From: Spirochaetia bacterium
Lineage (GTDB): Bacteria; Spirochaetota; Spirochaetia; Treponematales; Breznakiellaceae
Assembly: GCA_025997675.1 (NCBI GenBank)
Contig: BNUX01000001.1
Location: forward strand, 19,357-83,356
Direction of reading: 5' to 3'
DNA: 64,000 nucleotides
Shown: positions 51,860 to 61,267 of the stretch, one piece after another
Layout: the number at the start of each line of letters is the position of its first letter
Numbering within the stretch: position 1 is the first letter of the stretch
Position numbers and translations under genes: made by a program
The notes under the pieces: model-generated
Seen by the model: the letters and a program-made list of their open reading frames with translations, nothing else
Told to the model about the DNA's origin: nothing
Databases searched by the model: none

Positions 51860-53704
51860 ATGTGCGGCATCGTAGGGTATATCGGGAACTTTGATGCGGC
51901 TCCGGTTCTAATTAAGGGCCTTAAGCGGCTGGAGTACCGGGGCTACGATTCCGCAGGGATAGCGGTTCTGGGCCGGGCCGGGTTGACCATACGGAAGGCC
52001 AAGGGCGCCCTCGAAAATCTGGAAGATAAGATAGCCGGGGAGCTGGACCGGGGAACCCTGGATGGCGGCCTGGGGATAGGGCATACCCGCTGGGCAACCC
52101 ACGGGGAACCGTCGGATATCAATTCCCACCCCCACACGGATGTGTCCGGCAAGTTGGCGGTGGTCCACAACGGCATCATCGAGAACCACGCTAAGCTCAA
52201 GGCCTGGCTTATGGACCACGGCGTCAGCTTCCGGAGCGAAACCGATACGGAGGTCATCGTCCACCTCATTAACTTCTATTACAAGGGTGATATCCTGCCG
52301 GCCGTGATTGAGGCGTTGAAGCGGCTGGAGGGGTCCTACGCCCTGGGTATCATTTGTGAGGACGCCCCGGACCGGATCATCGCGGTCCGCAAGGAAAGCC
52401 CCCTGGTAGTTGGGGCGGGCAAGGGGGAGAACCTCATCGCCTCGGACGTGCCGGCCCTGCTGGAATACACCCGTGAGGTGTACTACCTGGGGGACCGGGA
52501 AATCGCCGTACTCTACCGGGACCGGATAGCCTTCTACAACGATGAGGGTGAAGCGCTGCAAAAGGAAAGCGCCCATGTGGATTGGGACGCCGGAGCCGCA
52601 GAAAAGGGCGGCTACGAGCACTTCATGATCAAGGAGATACACGAACAGCCAAAGGCTTTGCGGGATACGCTGCGGGCGCGGATCAAAGTCGACGGCTCCG
52701 CTAAGACCATCAACCTGGAGGAGATAGGCTTCGATGCGTCCTGGGCACAGGCGGAACGGGTGGTCATCGCCGCCTGCGGTACCGCCTGGCACGCCGGGGT
52801 AATCGGCAAGTACGCCTTTGAAAAGTTCACCCGGCTCCACACGGAGGCGGCCATCGCCTCGGAGTACCGCTACTCAAACCCCATCTTCAACCCCCGGGAC
52901 ATCTTCCTCATCATCAGCCAGTCCGGGGAAACGGCGGACACCCTTGCGGCCATGCGGATGGCCAAGAAGGGGGGCGCCCGGATCATCGCCATCACCAACG
53001 CGGTGGGCTCCACCCTGGCCCGTGAGGCGGACCTGGTGATGTACACCTGGGCGGGGCCGGAAATTGCCGTGGCCTCCACCAAGGCTTTTACCACCCAGCT
53101 TATGTGCGTCTACCTCATCAGTCTCCAGCTTGGACGTCTCCGGAATACCATTAGCGATACTGAGCTTGCCGCCCATATTGAGGCCTTAGAAAAGCTGCCG
53201 GAACAGGCGGAGCGCATCCTTGCGGAACAGGAGAACATCCAGCGCTTCGCCTCCCTGCAATACAACAAGACAAAGGTTTTCTACATGGGCCGCCTCTTCG
53301 ATTACGCGGTCAGCCTGGAAAGCGCTCTAAAGCTCAAGGAAATCAGCTACACCCATTGTGAGGCCTTTGCTGCGGGGGAACTGAAACACGGCCCCATCGC
53401 CCTGGTAGACGCAAGCACCCTGGTCACCGCCCTCTGCACCCAGAGCGCCCTCTTTGACAAGATGGATTCCAACATAAAGGAAGTCAAGGCCCGGTTCGCT
53501 GCCACGGCGGTGATCACCTACGAGGATGTGGACTACTTTGACAACACTGCGGACCAGGTATTCCGCATCCCCCGGACCCTGGACAGCCTATCCCCCATCC
53601 TGGGGATCATCCCCTGCCAACTCTACGCGTATTACTGTTCGGTCCTCCGGGGGCTCGACCCGGACAAGCCCCGGAACCTGGCGAAATCGGTAACCGTGGA
53701 GTGA
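51860..53704 (+). CDS. glmS: Glutamine-fructose-6-phosphate aminotransferase (isomerizing)
   Basis: Makes glucosamine 6-phosphate for peptidoglycan and lipid A sugars. The 614-aa protein has the N-terminal amidotransferase nucleophile Cys2 (MCGIVGYIG), GHTRWATHGEPSDINSHPH, and two SIS domains (ERVVIAACGTAWHAG, LIISQSGETADTLAAMR, ASTKAFTTQL; YMGRLFDYAVSLESALKLKEISY, AEGL-type end AAGELKHGPIAL) and the C-terminal DKPRNLAKSVTVE. No ribozyme is evident in the 8-bp leader to the cupin gene. Confidence 0.98.
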   Translation: MCGIVGYIGNFDAAPVLIKGLKRLEYRGYDSAGIAVLGRAGLTIRKAKGALENLEDKIAGELDRGTLDGGLGIGHTRWATHGEPSDINSHPHTDVSGKLAVVHNGIIENHAKLKAWLMDHGVSFRSETDTEVIVHLINFYYKGDILPAVIEALKRLEGSYALGIICEDAPDRIIAVRKESPLVVGAGKGENLIASDVPALLEYTREVYYLGDREIAVLYRDRIAFYNDEGEALQKESAHVDWDAGAAEKGGYEHFMIKEIHEQPKALRDTLRARIKVDGSAKTINLEEIGFDASWAQAERVVIAACGTAWHAGVIGKYAFEKFTRLHTEAAIASEYRYSNPIFNPRDIFLIISQSGETADTLAAMRMAKKGGARIIAITNAVGSTLAREADLVMYTWAGPEIAVASTKAFTTQLMCVYLISLQLGRLRNTISDTELAAHIEALEKLPEQAERILAEQENIQRFASLQYNKTKVFYMGRLFDYAVSLESALKLKEISYTHCEAFAAGELKHGPIALVDASTLVTALCTQSALFDKMDSNIKEVKARFAATAVITYEDVDYFDNTADQVFRIPRTLDSLSPILGIIPCQLYAYYCSVLRGLDPDKPRNLAKSVTVE

Positions 53705-55074
53705 ATCCCGCACCCACCCCCGCGCCGGTTCAATGGAATAACCGGGCCCTGTTTTACCTCCTCTGGCCCCTGATAATTGAACAGATCCTGATGGTTACCA
53801 TGGGCATCGCCGATACGGTGATGGTCAGTTTCGTGGGGGAACACGCCGTCTCCGGGGTCTCCCTGGTGGACGTGATCAACAATCTGCTCATCCTGACCTT
53901 TGCCGCCCTTGGGACCGGAGGCGCCGTGGTGGTAAGCCAGTACATAGGCCGCAGGGATACAAAGAGTTCCGCCACCGCCGCCCGGCAGCTTATCTATACC
54001 AACGGCATCATTTCCCTGGTGATTACTATAGCCACACTGATTCTGCACACAGGGATTCTGCGGCTGGTCTACGGAAACGCTGCCCCGGATGTGATGAAGG
54101 CGGCCCAAACCTATTTCTGGATTACCGCCCTGTCCTATCCCTTTCTGGCGCTCTACAACTCCGCCGCCGCCCTTTTCCGCGCTATGGGCAACAGCAGGGT
54201 CCCCATGCTTATCGCCCTACTGGTAAATGCCATAAACATCGGGGGGAACGCCGTCTTTATCTTCGGCTTCCATATAGGGGTTGCCGGGGCGGGACTGGCC
54301 ACCCTTTTAAGCCGGGGCGCAGCGGCGGCGATACTCCTCTCCATGCTCATAGCCGGTTCCTATCGCAGCAGTCCTGCGTCCTTGAAGGGCATCACTACGT
54401 TCCGCCTTGAACCCCGCATGATCCACAACATCCTGAACATCGGCATCCCCAGCGGGGTGGAAAACTCCATGTTCCAGTTCGGCAAGATCATGGTCTCCCG
54501 TATCTTCACCAGCTTTGGTACCGCAGCCATCGCGGCGAACGCCATTACCTCGTCGATCAATTCCCTGTTCTTTATGCCGGGCCAAGCCTTCGGGCTTGCC
54601 ATCCTGACCGTCATCGGCCAGTACATAGGCGCCGGGGATTACAAAGAAGCCAAAGGGTACACCGTCAAAATACTAAAACTGTGCTATGCGACCCTCATCG
54701 CCCTGACCGCCTTCATATTCATATTTGCGGACCCTCTTATCGGCCTGTTTCATTTAAGTGACGAAGCCCACGGGCTCGCAAAAAGCTATATCCTGGCATA
54801 CTGCATCGCCGCCCCCATCTTTTGGCCCCTGGCCTTTACCCTGCCCAACGCCCTCCGCGCCGCCGGGGACGCACGGTACTGCATGGTGGTGAGCATCATC
54901 ACCATGTGGCTGGTCCGGGTAAGCGCGGCCTACTGTTTGGCCTACCCCCTTGGGTTTGGCTCGGTGGGGGCATGGATGGCCATGGGGCTGGACTTTGTCG
55001 CCCGGGCTGCCTTCTATACCACCCGCTGGGTAAGGGGGAAGTGGCAGGAAAAGCGGGTGATTAGCGGCCAATAG
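53701..55074 (+). CDS. MATE-family efflux protein
   Basis: A 457-aa, twelve-helix exporter with ALFYLLWPLIIEQILMVTMGIADTVMVSFVGEHAVSGVSLV and the second-half repeat FQFGKIMVSRIFTSFGTAAIAANAITSSINSLFFMPGQAFGLA. It starts at a GTG overlapping the glmS stop (GTGA). It would export drugs or metabolites by cation antiport. Confidence 0.92.
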   Translation: MNPAPTPAPVQWNNRALFYLLWPLIIEQILMVTMGIADTVMVSFVGEHAVSGVSLVDVINNLLILTFAALGTGGAVVVSQYIGRRDTKSSATAARQLIYTNGIISLVITIATLILHTGILRLVYGNAAPDVMKAAQTYFWITALSYPFLALYNSAAALFRAMGNSRVPMLIALLVNAINIGGNAVFIFGFHIGVAGAGLATLLSRGAAAAILLSMLIAGSYRSSPASLKGITTFRLEPRMIHNILNIGIPSGVENSMFQFGKIMVSRIFTSFGTAAIAANAITSSINSLFFMPGQAFGLAILTVIGQYIGAGDYKEAKGYTVKILKLCYATLIALTAFIFIFADPLIGLFHLSDEAHGLAKSYILAYCIAAPIFWPLAFTLPNALRAAGDARYCMVVSIITMWLVRVSAAYCLAYPLGFGSVGAWMAMGLDFVARAAFYTTRWVRGKWQEKRVISGQ

Positions 55075-55079
55075 CTCTC

Positions 55080-56117
55080 CTACCGAAGCAACAGCACCGC
55101 TTCCGGCGGAACAAAAAGCCGCTCCGGCATTTCAAACCCCAAATACTTACTGTACTTCCACCAAAGCACCCCCGCCGCATCCGGTGCATCGGCGTTGGTA
55201 AAGAGCGCCACCCGCTCAAAGGGCTCCTCCGACTTCGCTTTCACGGCCAGGCGTATCTGGTTACAGCCCTCGTTCAAAGAGGGCCGGAAGTCGTGGGCGC
55301 GGATACCCGCATAGGTAATGCCCGGAGGGAGGGGCGCGGCAAGATGCAGGGGGAGCCCCCAGTCCAGGGCGAAGATTTCCCGCTCACCGGTTTGTTTGAT
55401 GGGGGATATGTTTTTGCACCCCGTCAGCCGGGCAATCCGTACCAGGCCGGGATTGGCAAAGAGTTCCCGTGTTGGGCCCTTCCCCAGGACCCGGCCATTG
55501 TCCATAACCAGGGTCTCCGAGCAGAGCTTGAAAACTTCGTCCCGGCTGTGGGTCACCATGATCACATCCTTCCGGGTTTCGAGCAGTTCCATGAATTGCA
55601 GCTGCATCTGTTCACGGAGGTTGGTGTCCAGAGCGGAAAAGGGTTCGTCCAGGAGTATCCCCTCGGGTTCCCGGATGAGCATCCGGGCCAGAGCAGCCCG
55701 TTGCTGCTGGCCGCCGGAAAGCTGATGGGGATAACGGCCCTCAAACTCCGAGAGGCCGAATTGTTCCAGCCAGTCCCGGGCCTTCCGGCGGGCCTCCTGT
55801 TTTGTCAGCGGCAGACCGGCGATGATATTTTCCAGTACCGTCATCCGGGGGAAGAGGGCGTAGTTCTGGAAAAGGTAACCCACCCGCCGCACCTGGGGCT
55901 TCAGGTTGATTTTCCGGCCCGAATCAAAGAGCACGCGGCCGTTTACCGAAATGTGCCCCTCGTCGGGGGTTTCTATCCCCGCTATACACTTGAGGGTCAT
56001 GCTTTTCCCGGAGCCCGAGACCCCCAGGATGCCTAGGCAGCCGTCACTGCTTTCAAGCTCTACCTCCAGGGAGAAGATCCGGGAAAGCCGTTTGCGGATA
56101 GAAACACGAATGCTCAC
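55080..56117 (-). CDS. modC: Molybdate ABC transporter ATP-binding protein
   Basis: A 345-aa protein: Walker A GVSGSGKSM, LFQNYALFPRMTVLENI, LSGGQQQRAALARML, ILLDEPFSALDTNLREQ, then a C-terminal TOBE-like molybdate-binding region (residues about 280-345, short for ModC's two-domain form). It overlaps modB by 1 nt. The molybdate call relies on the ModA/ModB pair. Confidence 0.92.
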   Translation of the reverse strand: MSIRVSIRKRLSRIFSLEVELESSDGCLGILGVSGSGKSMTLKCIAGIETPDEGHISVNGRVLFDSGRKINLKPQVRRVGYLFQNYALFPRMTVLENIIAGLPLTKQEARRKARDWLEQFGLSEFEGRYPHQLSGGQQQRAALARMLIREPEGILLDEPFSALDTNLREQMQLQFMELLETRKDVIMVTHSRDEVFKLCSETLVMDNGRVLGKGPTRELFANPGLVRIARLTGCKNISPIKQTGEREIFALDWGLPLHLAAPLPPGITYAGIRAHDFRPSLNEGCNQIRLAVKAKSEEPFERVALFTNADAPDAAGVLWWKYSKYLGFEMPERLFVPPEAVLLLR

Positions 56118-56785
56118 TATTTAACCTGCTTCTCTTGTACGGTAAAGTAGTTCATCAGAGCCACCACCAGAAAGGAAAACAGCACGATAATAAGCACATA
56201 GTTGTAGGCTATGTCCATGTCCCCGGAGGAAACGGCGGAATAGATAGCCAGGGGCAGGGTACGGGTCTTCCCGGCGATGTTCCCGGCGATCATGGCGGTG
56301 GCGCCGAACTCCCCCAGCCCCCGGGCAAAGGCCAGGACCGCCCCGGAGGCGACCCCCGGCAGGGCGGTGGGGAGGCTCACCCGGAGGAATATCTGCCATT
56401 CTGACAAGCCCAGGGTACGGCCCGCGTAGATGAGGTTGGGGTCCACCTGTTCCAATGCCCCCCGGGCGGAGCGGTACATCAGGGGGAAGGAGATGGCAAC
56501 TGCGGCCAGGACCGTGGCCCCCCAAGAGAAGGCGATTTTAACACTGAAAAAGTCGAGGAAGAATTTCCCCACCGGCCCCCGCACCCCGAAGATGTACAAC
56601 AGAAAGAAACCCGCCACCGTGGGGGGCAGGACCAGGGGCAGGGTGAGGATGCCATCCAGGATCATCTTCCCTATTTTCCCTTTGACCCCGGCGACCCACT
56701 TGGCCGCCAGGAGTCCCAGGAAAAAGGTTACCACAATCGCCGCCGAGGCGGTCCTCATGGAAATCAGGATAGGGGAAAGGTTCAT
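56117..56785 (-). CDS. modB: Molybdate ABC transporter permease
   Basis: A 222-aa permease with MRTASAAIVVTFFLGLLAAKWVA, LTLPLVLPPTVAGFFLLYIFG, and the EAA loop EQVDPNLIYAGRTLGLSEWQIFLRVSLPTALPGVASGAVLAFARGLGEFGATAMIAGNI, diagnostic of ModB. It overlaps its neighbours by 1 nt on each side. Confidence 0.95.
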   Translation of the reverse strand: MNLSPILISMRTASAAIVVTFFLGLLAAKWVAGVKGKIGKMILDGILTLPLVLPPTVAGFFLLYIFGVRGPVGKFFLDFFSVKIAFSWGATVLAAVAISFPLMYRSARGALEQVDPNLIYAGRTLGLSEWQIFLRVSLPTALPGVASGAVLAFARGLGEFGATAMIAGNIAGKTRTLPLAIYSAVSSGDMDIAYNYVLIIVLFSFLVVALMNYFTVQEKQVK

Positions 56786-57624
56786 TAATTGTTGGGGGCG
56801 AACCCGTACTTCTTAAATATCGCCAGCCCTTCGCCGGAGGCAAGGAAGTCCAGGAAGAGCTTGGCCTCCTCGGGATGGGCGGAGGCCGCCACAATTCCCA
56901 CGGGATAGATGACCTTCTGCTTCAAACTGCCCTCGGGGGCTTCGGCGATTATCTCCACCGTATCCACGGAAACCGCATCGGTGGCATAGACCACCCCCAC
57001 ATCGGCGCTGCCCTGCCCTACCCAGTTAAGCACTTCGGTAACGTTGGTTCCCAGGCTGGGTTTGGCGGCCTGTACCTTATCCCAGATACCCAGGGTGGTA
57101 AAGGCTTCCCGGGCATACTGACCCGCAGGAACGCTGGCGGGATCCCCCAGGGCTATGGTCTTTGCGTTGGTGATGGTCTGGAAGCTCGTAACCGTGGTGG
57201 CGGCTCCCTTGGGCTTGATGAGCACAATCTTATTTTCCAGCAGGGGCTTCACCGTATCGGCGGAAACCAGGTTTTTTCCCACCAGGTTATTCATCTGGGT
57301 GGGAGCGGCGGACATGAACACATCCGCCCCCAGGCCCTCTTCGATCTGGGTTTGCAGTTTGCCGGAACTGTCATAGGTTCCTTCCACGGTGATCCAGGGG
57401 TACTTCTGCTGGAACAGGGGGATAAGATCCTTCTCGTAGGAATTCCGCAGGGACGCTGCCGCCGCCACCAGAATGGTTACGGGCGCTTTATCAGCCGCGG
57501 CAGCCGCCGGGGCCGGGCTCCGGTCCTTCGCGCCCCCCGCAAACAAACCGGCCTGACCCAGGCCAAACAGGATGAGGGCCGTCAATGCAAGGCCACGGAA
57601 CCGCTTGAGACTAATCACATTCAT
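56785..57624 (-). CDS. modA: Molybdate-binding protein
   Basis: 279 aa from the ATG at 57624 with GGAGG upstream. Signal peptide ends GLFA before GGAKDRS. Mature protein: VTILVAAAASLRNSYEKDLIPLFQQKYPWITVEGTYDSSGKLQTQIEEGLGADVFMSA, AlGDPASVPAGQYAREAFTTLG and VGVVYATDA. The upstream in-frame extension lies over the divergent gene and is not used. Molybdate supports enzymes such as formate dehydrogenase or nitrogenase, none of which are in the window. Confidence 0.93.
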   Translation of the reverse strand: MNVISLKRFRGLALTALILFGLGQAGLFAGGAKDRSPAPAAAAADKAPVTILVAAAASLRNSYEKDLIPLFQQKYPWITVEGTYDSSGKLQTQIEEGLGADVFMSAAPTQMNNLVGKNLVSADTVKPLLENKIVLIKPKGAATTVTSFQTITNAKTIALGDPASVPAGQYAREAFTTLGIWDKVQAAKPSLGTNVTEVLNWVGQGSADVGVVYATDAVSVDTVEIIAEAPEGSLKQKVIYPVGIVAASAHPEEAKLFLDFLASGEGLAIFKKYGFAPNN

Positions 57625-57648
57625 AAAATCCTCCATAATTACAATTCG

Positions 57649-57667
57649 ATTGGATATATTTTCCAAT
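57649..57667. promoter_or_regulatory. Inverted repeat in the modA / PD-(D/E)XK-like intergenic region
   Basis: ATTGGA-TATATTT-TCCAAT: 6-bp perfect arms around an AT-rich 7-bp centre. It lies 25 bp upstream of the modA start and overlaps the start codon of the divergent gene. It does not match the classical ModE consensus I know, but it is the best operator candidate for modABC. Confidence 0.4.
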
Positions 57668-58358
57668 GAAACTCGAATATAGCCACTATCCGATGGACCG
57701 TCAAGAGGATACGGACAAACTAAAGCAAAAAACACCCCGGGCGGATGAGGTTTTCCGGTTGGAGTATTACCTTGGCCGGCTCTTTCTTAACCAGGATATC
57801 AGGGGAACGGACAAGTCCTTCAGGGATCTGCAGCGGGCATACCAGATTTCCCTTATAGGGAAAGAACCCCTGTTTGATGATGATGAGCTGGTGCACCATT
57901 TTGAGTACTATGACAAGGAACATGACATGCCTTTAGGTGGACGGACAACGATAATTACGCTAGAATTGACGAAGCTGGACAAGATACTGGAAAAGCCGGT
58001 GGCGAACATGAGTGCCGAGGAGCGCTGGGCAGTATTTACCCGGTTTTGCGGTGACAAACGCAAGCGGGGCTTGATTAACGAGTTGTTGGCTGCAGAGGAG
58101 GGTATAGCGATGGTGGGACAAACAATGCGGGGATTCACCAAGGACCAGCTTGAGTATTTTCGTAAGTTAGATGAAGAAATGTACGAGCTTGACAAGCAAA
58201 GCTATGACACTGAACTTCGGCGGGAGGGCCGGAGGAAGGGTCTGGAGGAAGGCCGGGAGGAGGGCCTGGAAAAGGGCCGGGAGGAAAGCCGGCAAGTAAT
58301 TGCGGAAAAAGATCGGATAATTGCAGAGCTTATGCGAAAGCTGCAGTCCGTTGACTAA
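57666..58358 (+). CDS. PD-(D/E)XK (Rpn/transposase-associated) family protein lacking its catalytic N-terminus
   Basis: 230 aa. Residues about 25-120 (RLEYYLGRLFLNQDIRGTDKSFRDLQRAYQISLIGKEPLFDDDELVHHFEYYD, ITLELTKLDKIL) match the second half of the family of PD-(D/E)XK nuclease-related proteins abundant in gut bacteria; the first half with the PD...ExK active site is absent. The C-terminus is a charged repeat (GLEEGREEGLEKGREE) common to the group. A remnant or a trans-acting partner of full-length relatives is plausible. Confidence 0.7.
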   Translation: MKLEYSHYPMDRQEDTDKLKQKTPRADEVFRLEYYLGRLFLNQDIRGTDKSFRDLQRAYQISLIGKEPLFDDDELVHHFEYYDKEHDMPLGGRTTIITLELTKLDKILEKPVANMSAEERWAVFTRFCGDKRKRGLINELLAAEEGIAMVGQTMRGFTKDQLEYFRKLDEEMYELDKQSYDTELRREGRRKGLEEGREEGLEKGREESRQVIAEKDRIIAELMRKLQSVD

Positions 58359-58387
58359 CAGGCTTTATCCAGCAATAATAGTTTTAC

Positions 58388-60016
58388 ATGAATAAGTATA
58401 TTTTTGTCACCGGCGGCGTGTGTTCAAGCCTGGGGAAAGGGGTTGCGGCTTCCTCTCTGGGGGCCTTGCTTGAAGGGCGGGGGCTTAATGTCCGGATGAT
58501 TAAGTGCGACCCCTATATCAATGTGGACGCCGGGACCATGAGCCCCTATCAGCATGGGGAAGTCTACGTTACCGACGACGGGGGCGAGACGGACCTGGAC
58601 CTGGGAAACTACGCCCGCTTTACTGGAGGCCCCCTTTCACGGGCCAATTCCATCACCACCGGCCAGGTCTACGAGGCGGTTATCCGTAAGGAACGGGAGG
58701 GCCGCTACCTGGGCCGCTGCGTCCAGGTTATCCCCCACATTACCGACGAAATAAAGAGCCGTATACTCGCGGTTTCCAAGGCAGATGCCGATACTGATGT
58801 AGTAATAGTAGAGATTGGCGGGACCGTGGGGGATATTGAGTCCATCCCCTTCCTGGAGGCCGCCCGGCAGCTTATCCATGAGATGGGCCGGGCCAACGCC
58901 CTTTCGGTACACCTGACCCTGATCCCCGAGGTTGGGGAAGGGGAACTGAAGACTAAGCCCACCCAGCACTCGGTTAAGTCGATGCAGGAGCAGGGGATTC
59001 AGCCTGATGTGCTTATCTGCCGTGCGCCGGTGCTGCTGGACGAGGCCACCCGCCGGAAGATCGCCCTGTTTACCAATGTGGCAACCGAGGCGGTCTTTAC
59101 CTCCTACAACGTGGACACCACCATTTATGAGGTGCCCCTGCTGTTTTTCGAGCAGAAGCTGGATCAGGTGGTACTCAAGCGGCTGGGGGTCGAAAGCAGG
59201 CATGCCGACCTCCAGCCCTGGTACGCCATGATGGAGCGCTTTGCGGCCCGGAGCGGCACGGTCCGTATCGCCATTGTGGGCAAGTACATGGACCTCCACG
59301 ACTCCTACAAGTCGGTGTTCGAGGCCTTGTTCCACGCGGGTCTTGAAAGCCGGGTCGCGGTGGAATTGGTGAAGATAGACTCCTCCCGGCTGGAGGATGC
59401 GGAGGATGCGGACGCCCTTTTGGGTACAAGCGCCGTGGACGGGGTTCTGGTTCCCGGCGGTTTCGGCCAAAGGGGTATTAATGGGATGGTAAAGGCCGCT
59501 GCCTGGGCCCGGACCCATCAAATCCCCTACTTCGGGATATGCCTGGGGATGCAGGTCATGGTGATAGACTGGGCGCGGAATGTCCTGGGCTGGGAGGACG
59601 CGGATTCTACGGAATTTAACCAGGACACCAAGCACCCGGTGGTGAGCCTTTTGGAGGATCAGGTGGATGTGAAGAACTATGGCGGTACCATGCGGCTGGG
59701 GAAATGGGAATCCGTGGCGGAGCCGGACTCCCGGTTTTTTGAGGCCTATAGGGAGAAAATCGTGTCCGAGCGCCACCGCCACCGCTATGAGTTCGCCAAC
59801 ACCTTCCGGGATGAAATGGCAGGCTCCGGGCTCCGGCTTACGGGCTTTACCACGGACAAAAGCCTGGTGGAAGCGGTGGAATGGCCGGACCATCCCTGGG
59901 GCGTGGGGGTGCAGTTCCACCCGGAGTTTAAGAGTAAGCCCACCGCCGCAAACCCCCTGTTCCGGGATTTTATCGCTGCGGTTAAGAATGTAAAAGGGAG
60001 TTATGAAGGCACATAA
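58388..60016 (+). CDS. pyrG: CTP synthase
   Basis: Converts UTP, ATP and Gln to CTP. The 542-aa protein has the synthase P-loop GGVCSSLGKGVAASSLG, DPYINVDAGTMSPYQHGEVYVTDDGGETDLDLG, and a glutaminase half with GVLVPGGFGQRGI, nucleophile Cys in YFGICLGMQ, and the His-Glu pair in VQFHPEF. It begins the pyrG-lptC-lptA-lptB run and overlaps lptC by 14 nt. Confidence 0.98.
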   Translation: MNKYIFVTGGVCSSLGKGVAASSLGALLEGRGLNVRMIKCDPYINVDAGTMSPYQHGEVYVTDDGGETDLDLGNYARFTGGPLSRANSITTGQVYEAVIRKEREGRYLGRCVQVIPHITDEIKSRILAVSKADADTDVVIVEIGGTVGDIESIPFLEAARQLIHEMGRANALSVHLTLIPEVGEGELKTKPTQHSVKSMQEQGIQPDVLICRAPVLLDEATRRKIALFTNVATEAVFTSYNVDTTIYEVPLLFFEQKLDQVVLKRLGVESRHADLQPWYAMMERFAARSGTVRIAIVGKYMDLHDSYKSVFEALFHAGLESRVAVELVKIDSSRLEDAEDADALLGTSAVDGVLVPGGFGQRGINGMVKAAAWARTHQIPYFGICLGMQVMVIDWARNVLGWEDADSTEFNQDTKHPVVSLLEDQVDVKNYGGTMRLGKWESVAEPDSRFFEAYREKIVSERHRHRYEFANTFRDEMAGSGLRLTGFTTDKSLVEAVEWPDHPWGVGVQFHPEFKSKPTAANPLFRDFIAAVKNVKGSYEGT

Positions 60017-60614
60017 GCGAAGAGTACTAATAGCATCACGTATCTCAAAGACCTTGGTCCTCCTTCTTTTATCACTTTTTTTGCCCTCCTGTACCTTCGA
60101 TTACGGCGAGGAGGTTTCCGCCGGTGAGGACGATCCGGATATTATCATGGGGGATGTGGATTACGTCCGGGTACGGGACGGGGACCCGGTGGTACGGTTT
60201 CAGGCGGAATTGGCGGAACGGTACGACGCTCGGCAGACCATGGAACTGCGGGAGTTCTCCTTTGAGCAGTTCTATGACCACGGGAACGGGGTAAACGCCA
60301 CGGGTAGAGCGGGGAGCGCCCTGGTGGAACTTGATTCGGGAAATATACAGCTGGGAAAGAGCATCCTTATTGCGGTGGACTCCGAGGATATCACCATAGA
60401 AACGGATAAACTTTCCTGGCAGGATGAAAAGCGGGTCCTTGCGGGCAACGAAATCGATGCGGTGAATATAACGCGCTCCGATGGTACCCTCTTTTCCGGG
60501 CAGGGCTTTACCGCCGATGTCCGGAGCAGGACCTGGACCTTTTCAGGCGCCGTGGAAGGAATCTTCGTTGATAAGGATGAGGATAAGGATAAAGATGCGG
60601 ATGATGAGGAATAA
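60003..60614 (+). CDS. lptC: LptC-like lipoprotein
   Basis: 203 aa. A basic start, hydrophobic signal and lipobox LFLPSC, then the LptC beta-jellyroll repeats (DIIMGDVDYVRVRDGDPVVRFQAELAERYD, MELREFSFEQFYDHGNGVNATGRAGSA, GQGFTADVRSRTWTFSGAVEGIF). LptC anchors the LPS bridge to the inner membrane; characterised LptC uses a TM helix, here replaced by a lipid anchor. The end is very acidic ([14 protein letters not shown]). Overlaps lptA by 20 nt. Confidence 0.75.
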   Translation: MKAHKRRVLIASRISKTLVLLLLSLFLPSCTFDYGEEVSAGEDDPDIIMGDVDYVRVRDGDPVVRFQAELAERYDARQTMELREFSFEQFYDHGNGVNATGRAGSALVELDSGNIQLGKSILIAVDSEDITIETDKLSWQDEKRVLAGNEIDAVNITRSDGTLFSGQGFTADVRSRTWTFSGAVEGIFVDKDEDKDKDADDEE

Positions 60615-61263
60615 GGCGTTGGCGGCGTTGGCCCTGTTTGCGGTGATCACCCTCCTCCCTCTGGGGGCGGATACCTTTACGTTCAAGGCCGACCGCATGT
60701 CCGGGGGCCGGGCGGCGGGGAAAGAAATTACCCTGCTCACGGGAAACGCCGAAGTCCACTCCGACAGCCTTGTCCTCAAGGCCGACCGGATAGAACTCCA
60801 GGGGGAGGACAATCAGTTCATCGACTGTTCCGGCAGTGTCTGGGGTATGGAGGAGGATAAGAACATCCTCTTTCTAACCGACCGGCTGCGCTATGACCGG
60901 AAACTCAAGATAGCCCGGCTGGAGGGCAACTCCACCCTGGAGGACCGGGAAAACGAAATCATTGCCAAGGGCCGTTTCATCGAGTATGATGACCAGAACG
61001 AGATCACGGTATTTCAGATATCGGTACGGCTCTTTAAGGACGATATGGTGTGCCGATCCGAATATGCGGTGTACCGGCGGCAGGCAAAACTGTTGGACCT
61101 GACGGGTTTCCCGGTGGTCTTTAAGAAAAGCGACGAATTCCGGGCCGACCGGATCCGGGTGGACCTTGATACCGACGATGTAACTATGGAGGGTTCCGTT
61201 TCCGGCTCAATTAAACAAAAGGAAGAGGAAAAAGACAAAGAGCCGGAACGGGCCGGGGAATAG
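60595..61263 (+). CDS. lptA: LptA/OstA-like periplasmic protein
   Basis: 222 aa with the start at 60595, 60601 or 60604 (MRMMRNKAL); AAGGA upstream favours 60595. Signal peptide then OstA beta-taco repeats: [60 protein letters not shown] and [24 protein letters not shown]. LptA carries lipopolysaccharide or another glycolipid across the periplasm. It lies directly between lptC and lptB. Confidence 0.83.
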   Translation: MRMMRNKALAALALFAVITLLPLGADTFTFKADRMSGGRAAGKEITLLTGNAEVHSDSLVLKADRIELQGEDNQFIDCSGSVWGMEEDKNILFLTDRLRYDRKLKIARLEGNSTLEDRENEIIAKGRFIEYDDQNEITVFQISVRLFKDDMVCRSEYAVYRRQAKLLDLTGFPVVFKKSDEFRADRIRVDLDTDDVTMEGSVSGSIKQKEEEKDKEPERAGE

Positions 61264-61267
61264 CGCC

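Noticed and set aside
58637-59920. 427-codon minus-strand frame within pyrG
   Set aside because: Antisense to CTP synthase and without recognisable domains.
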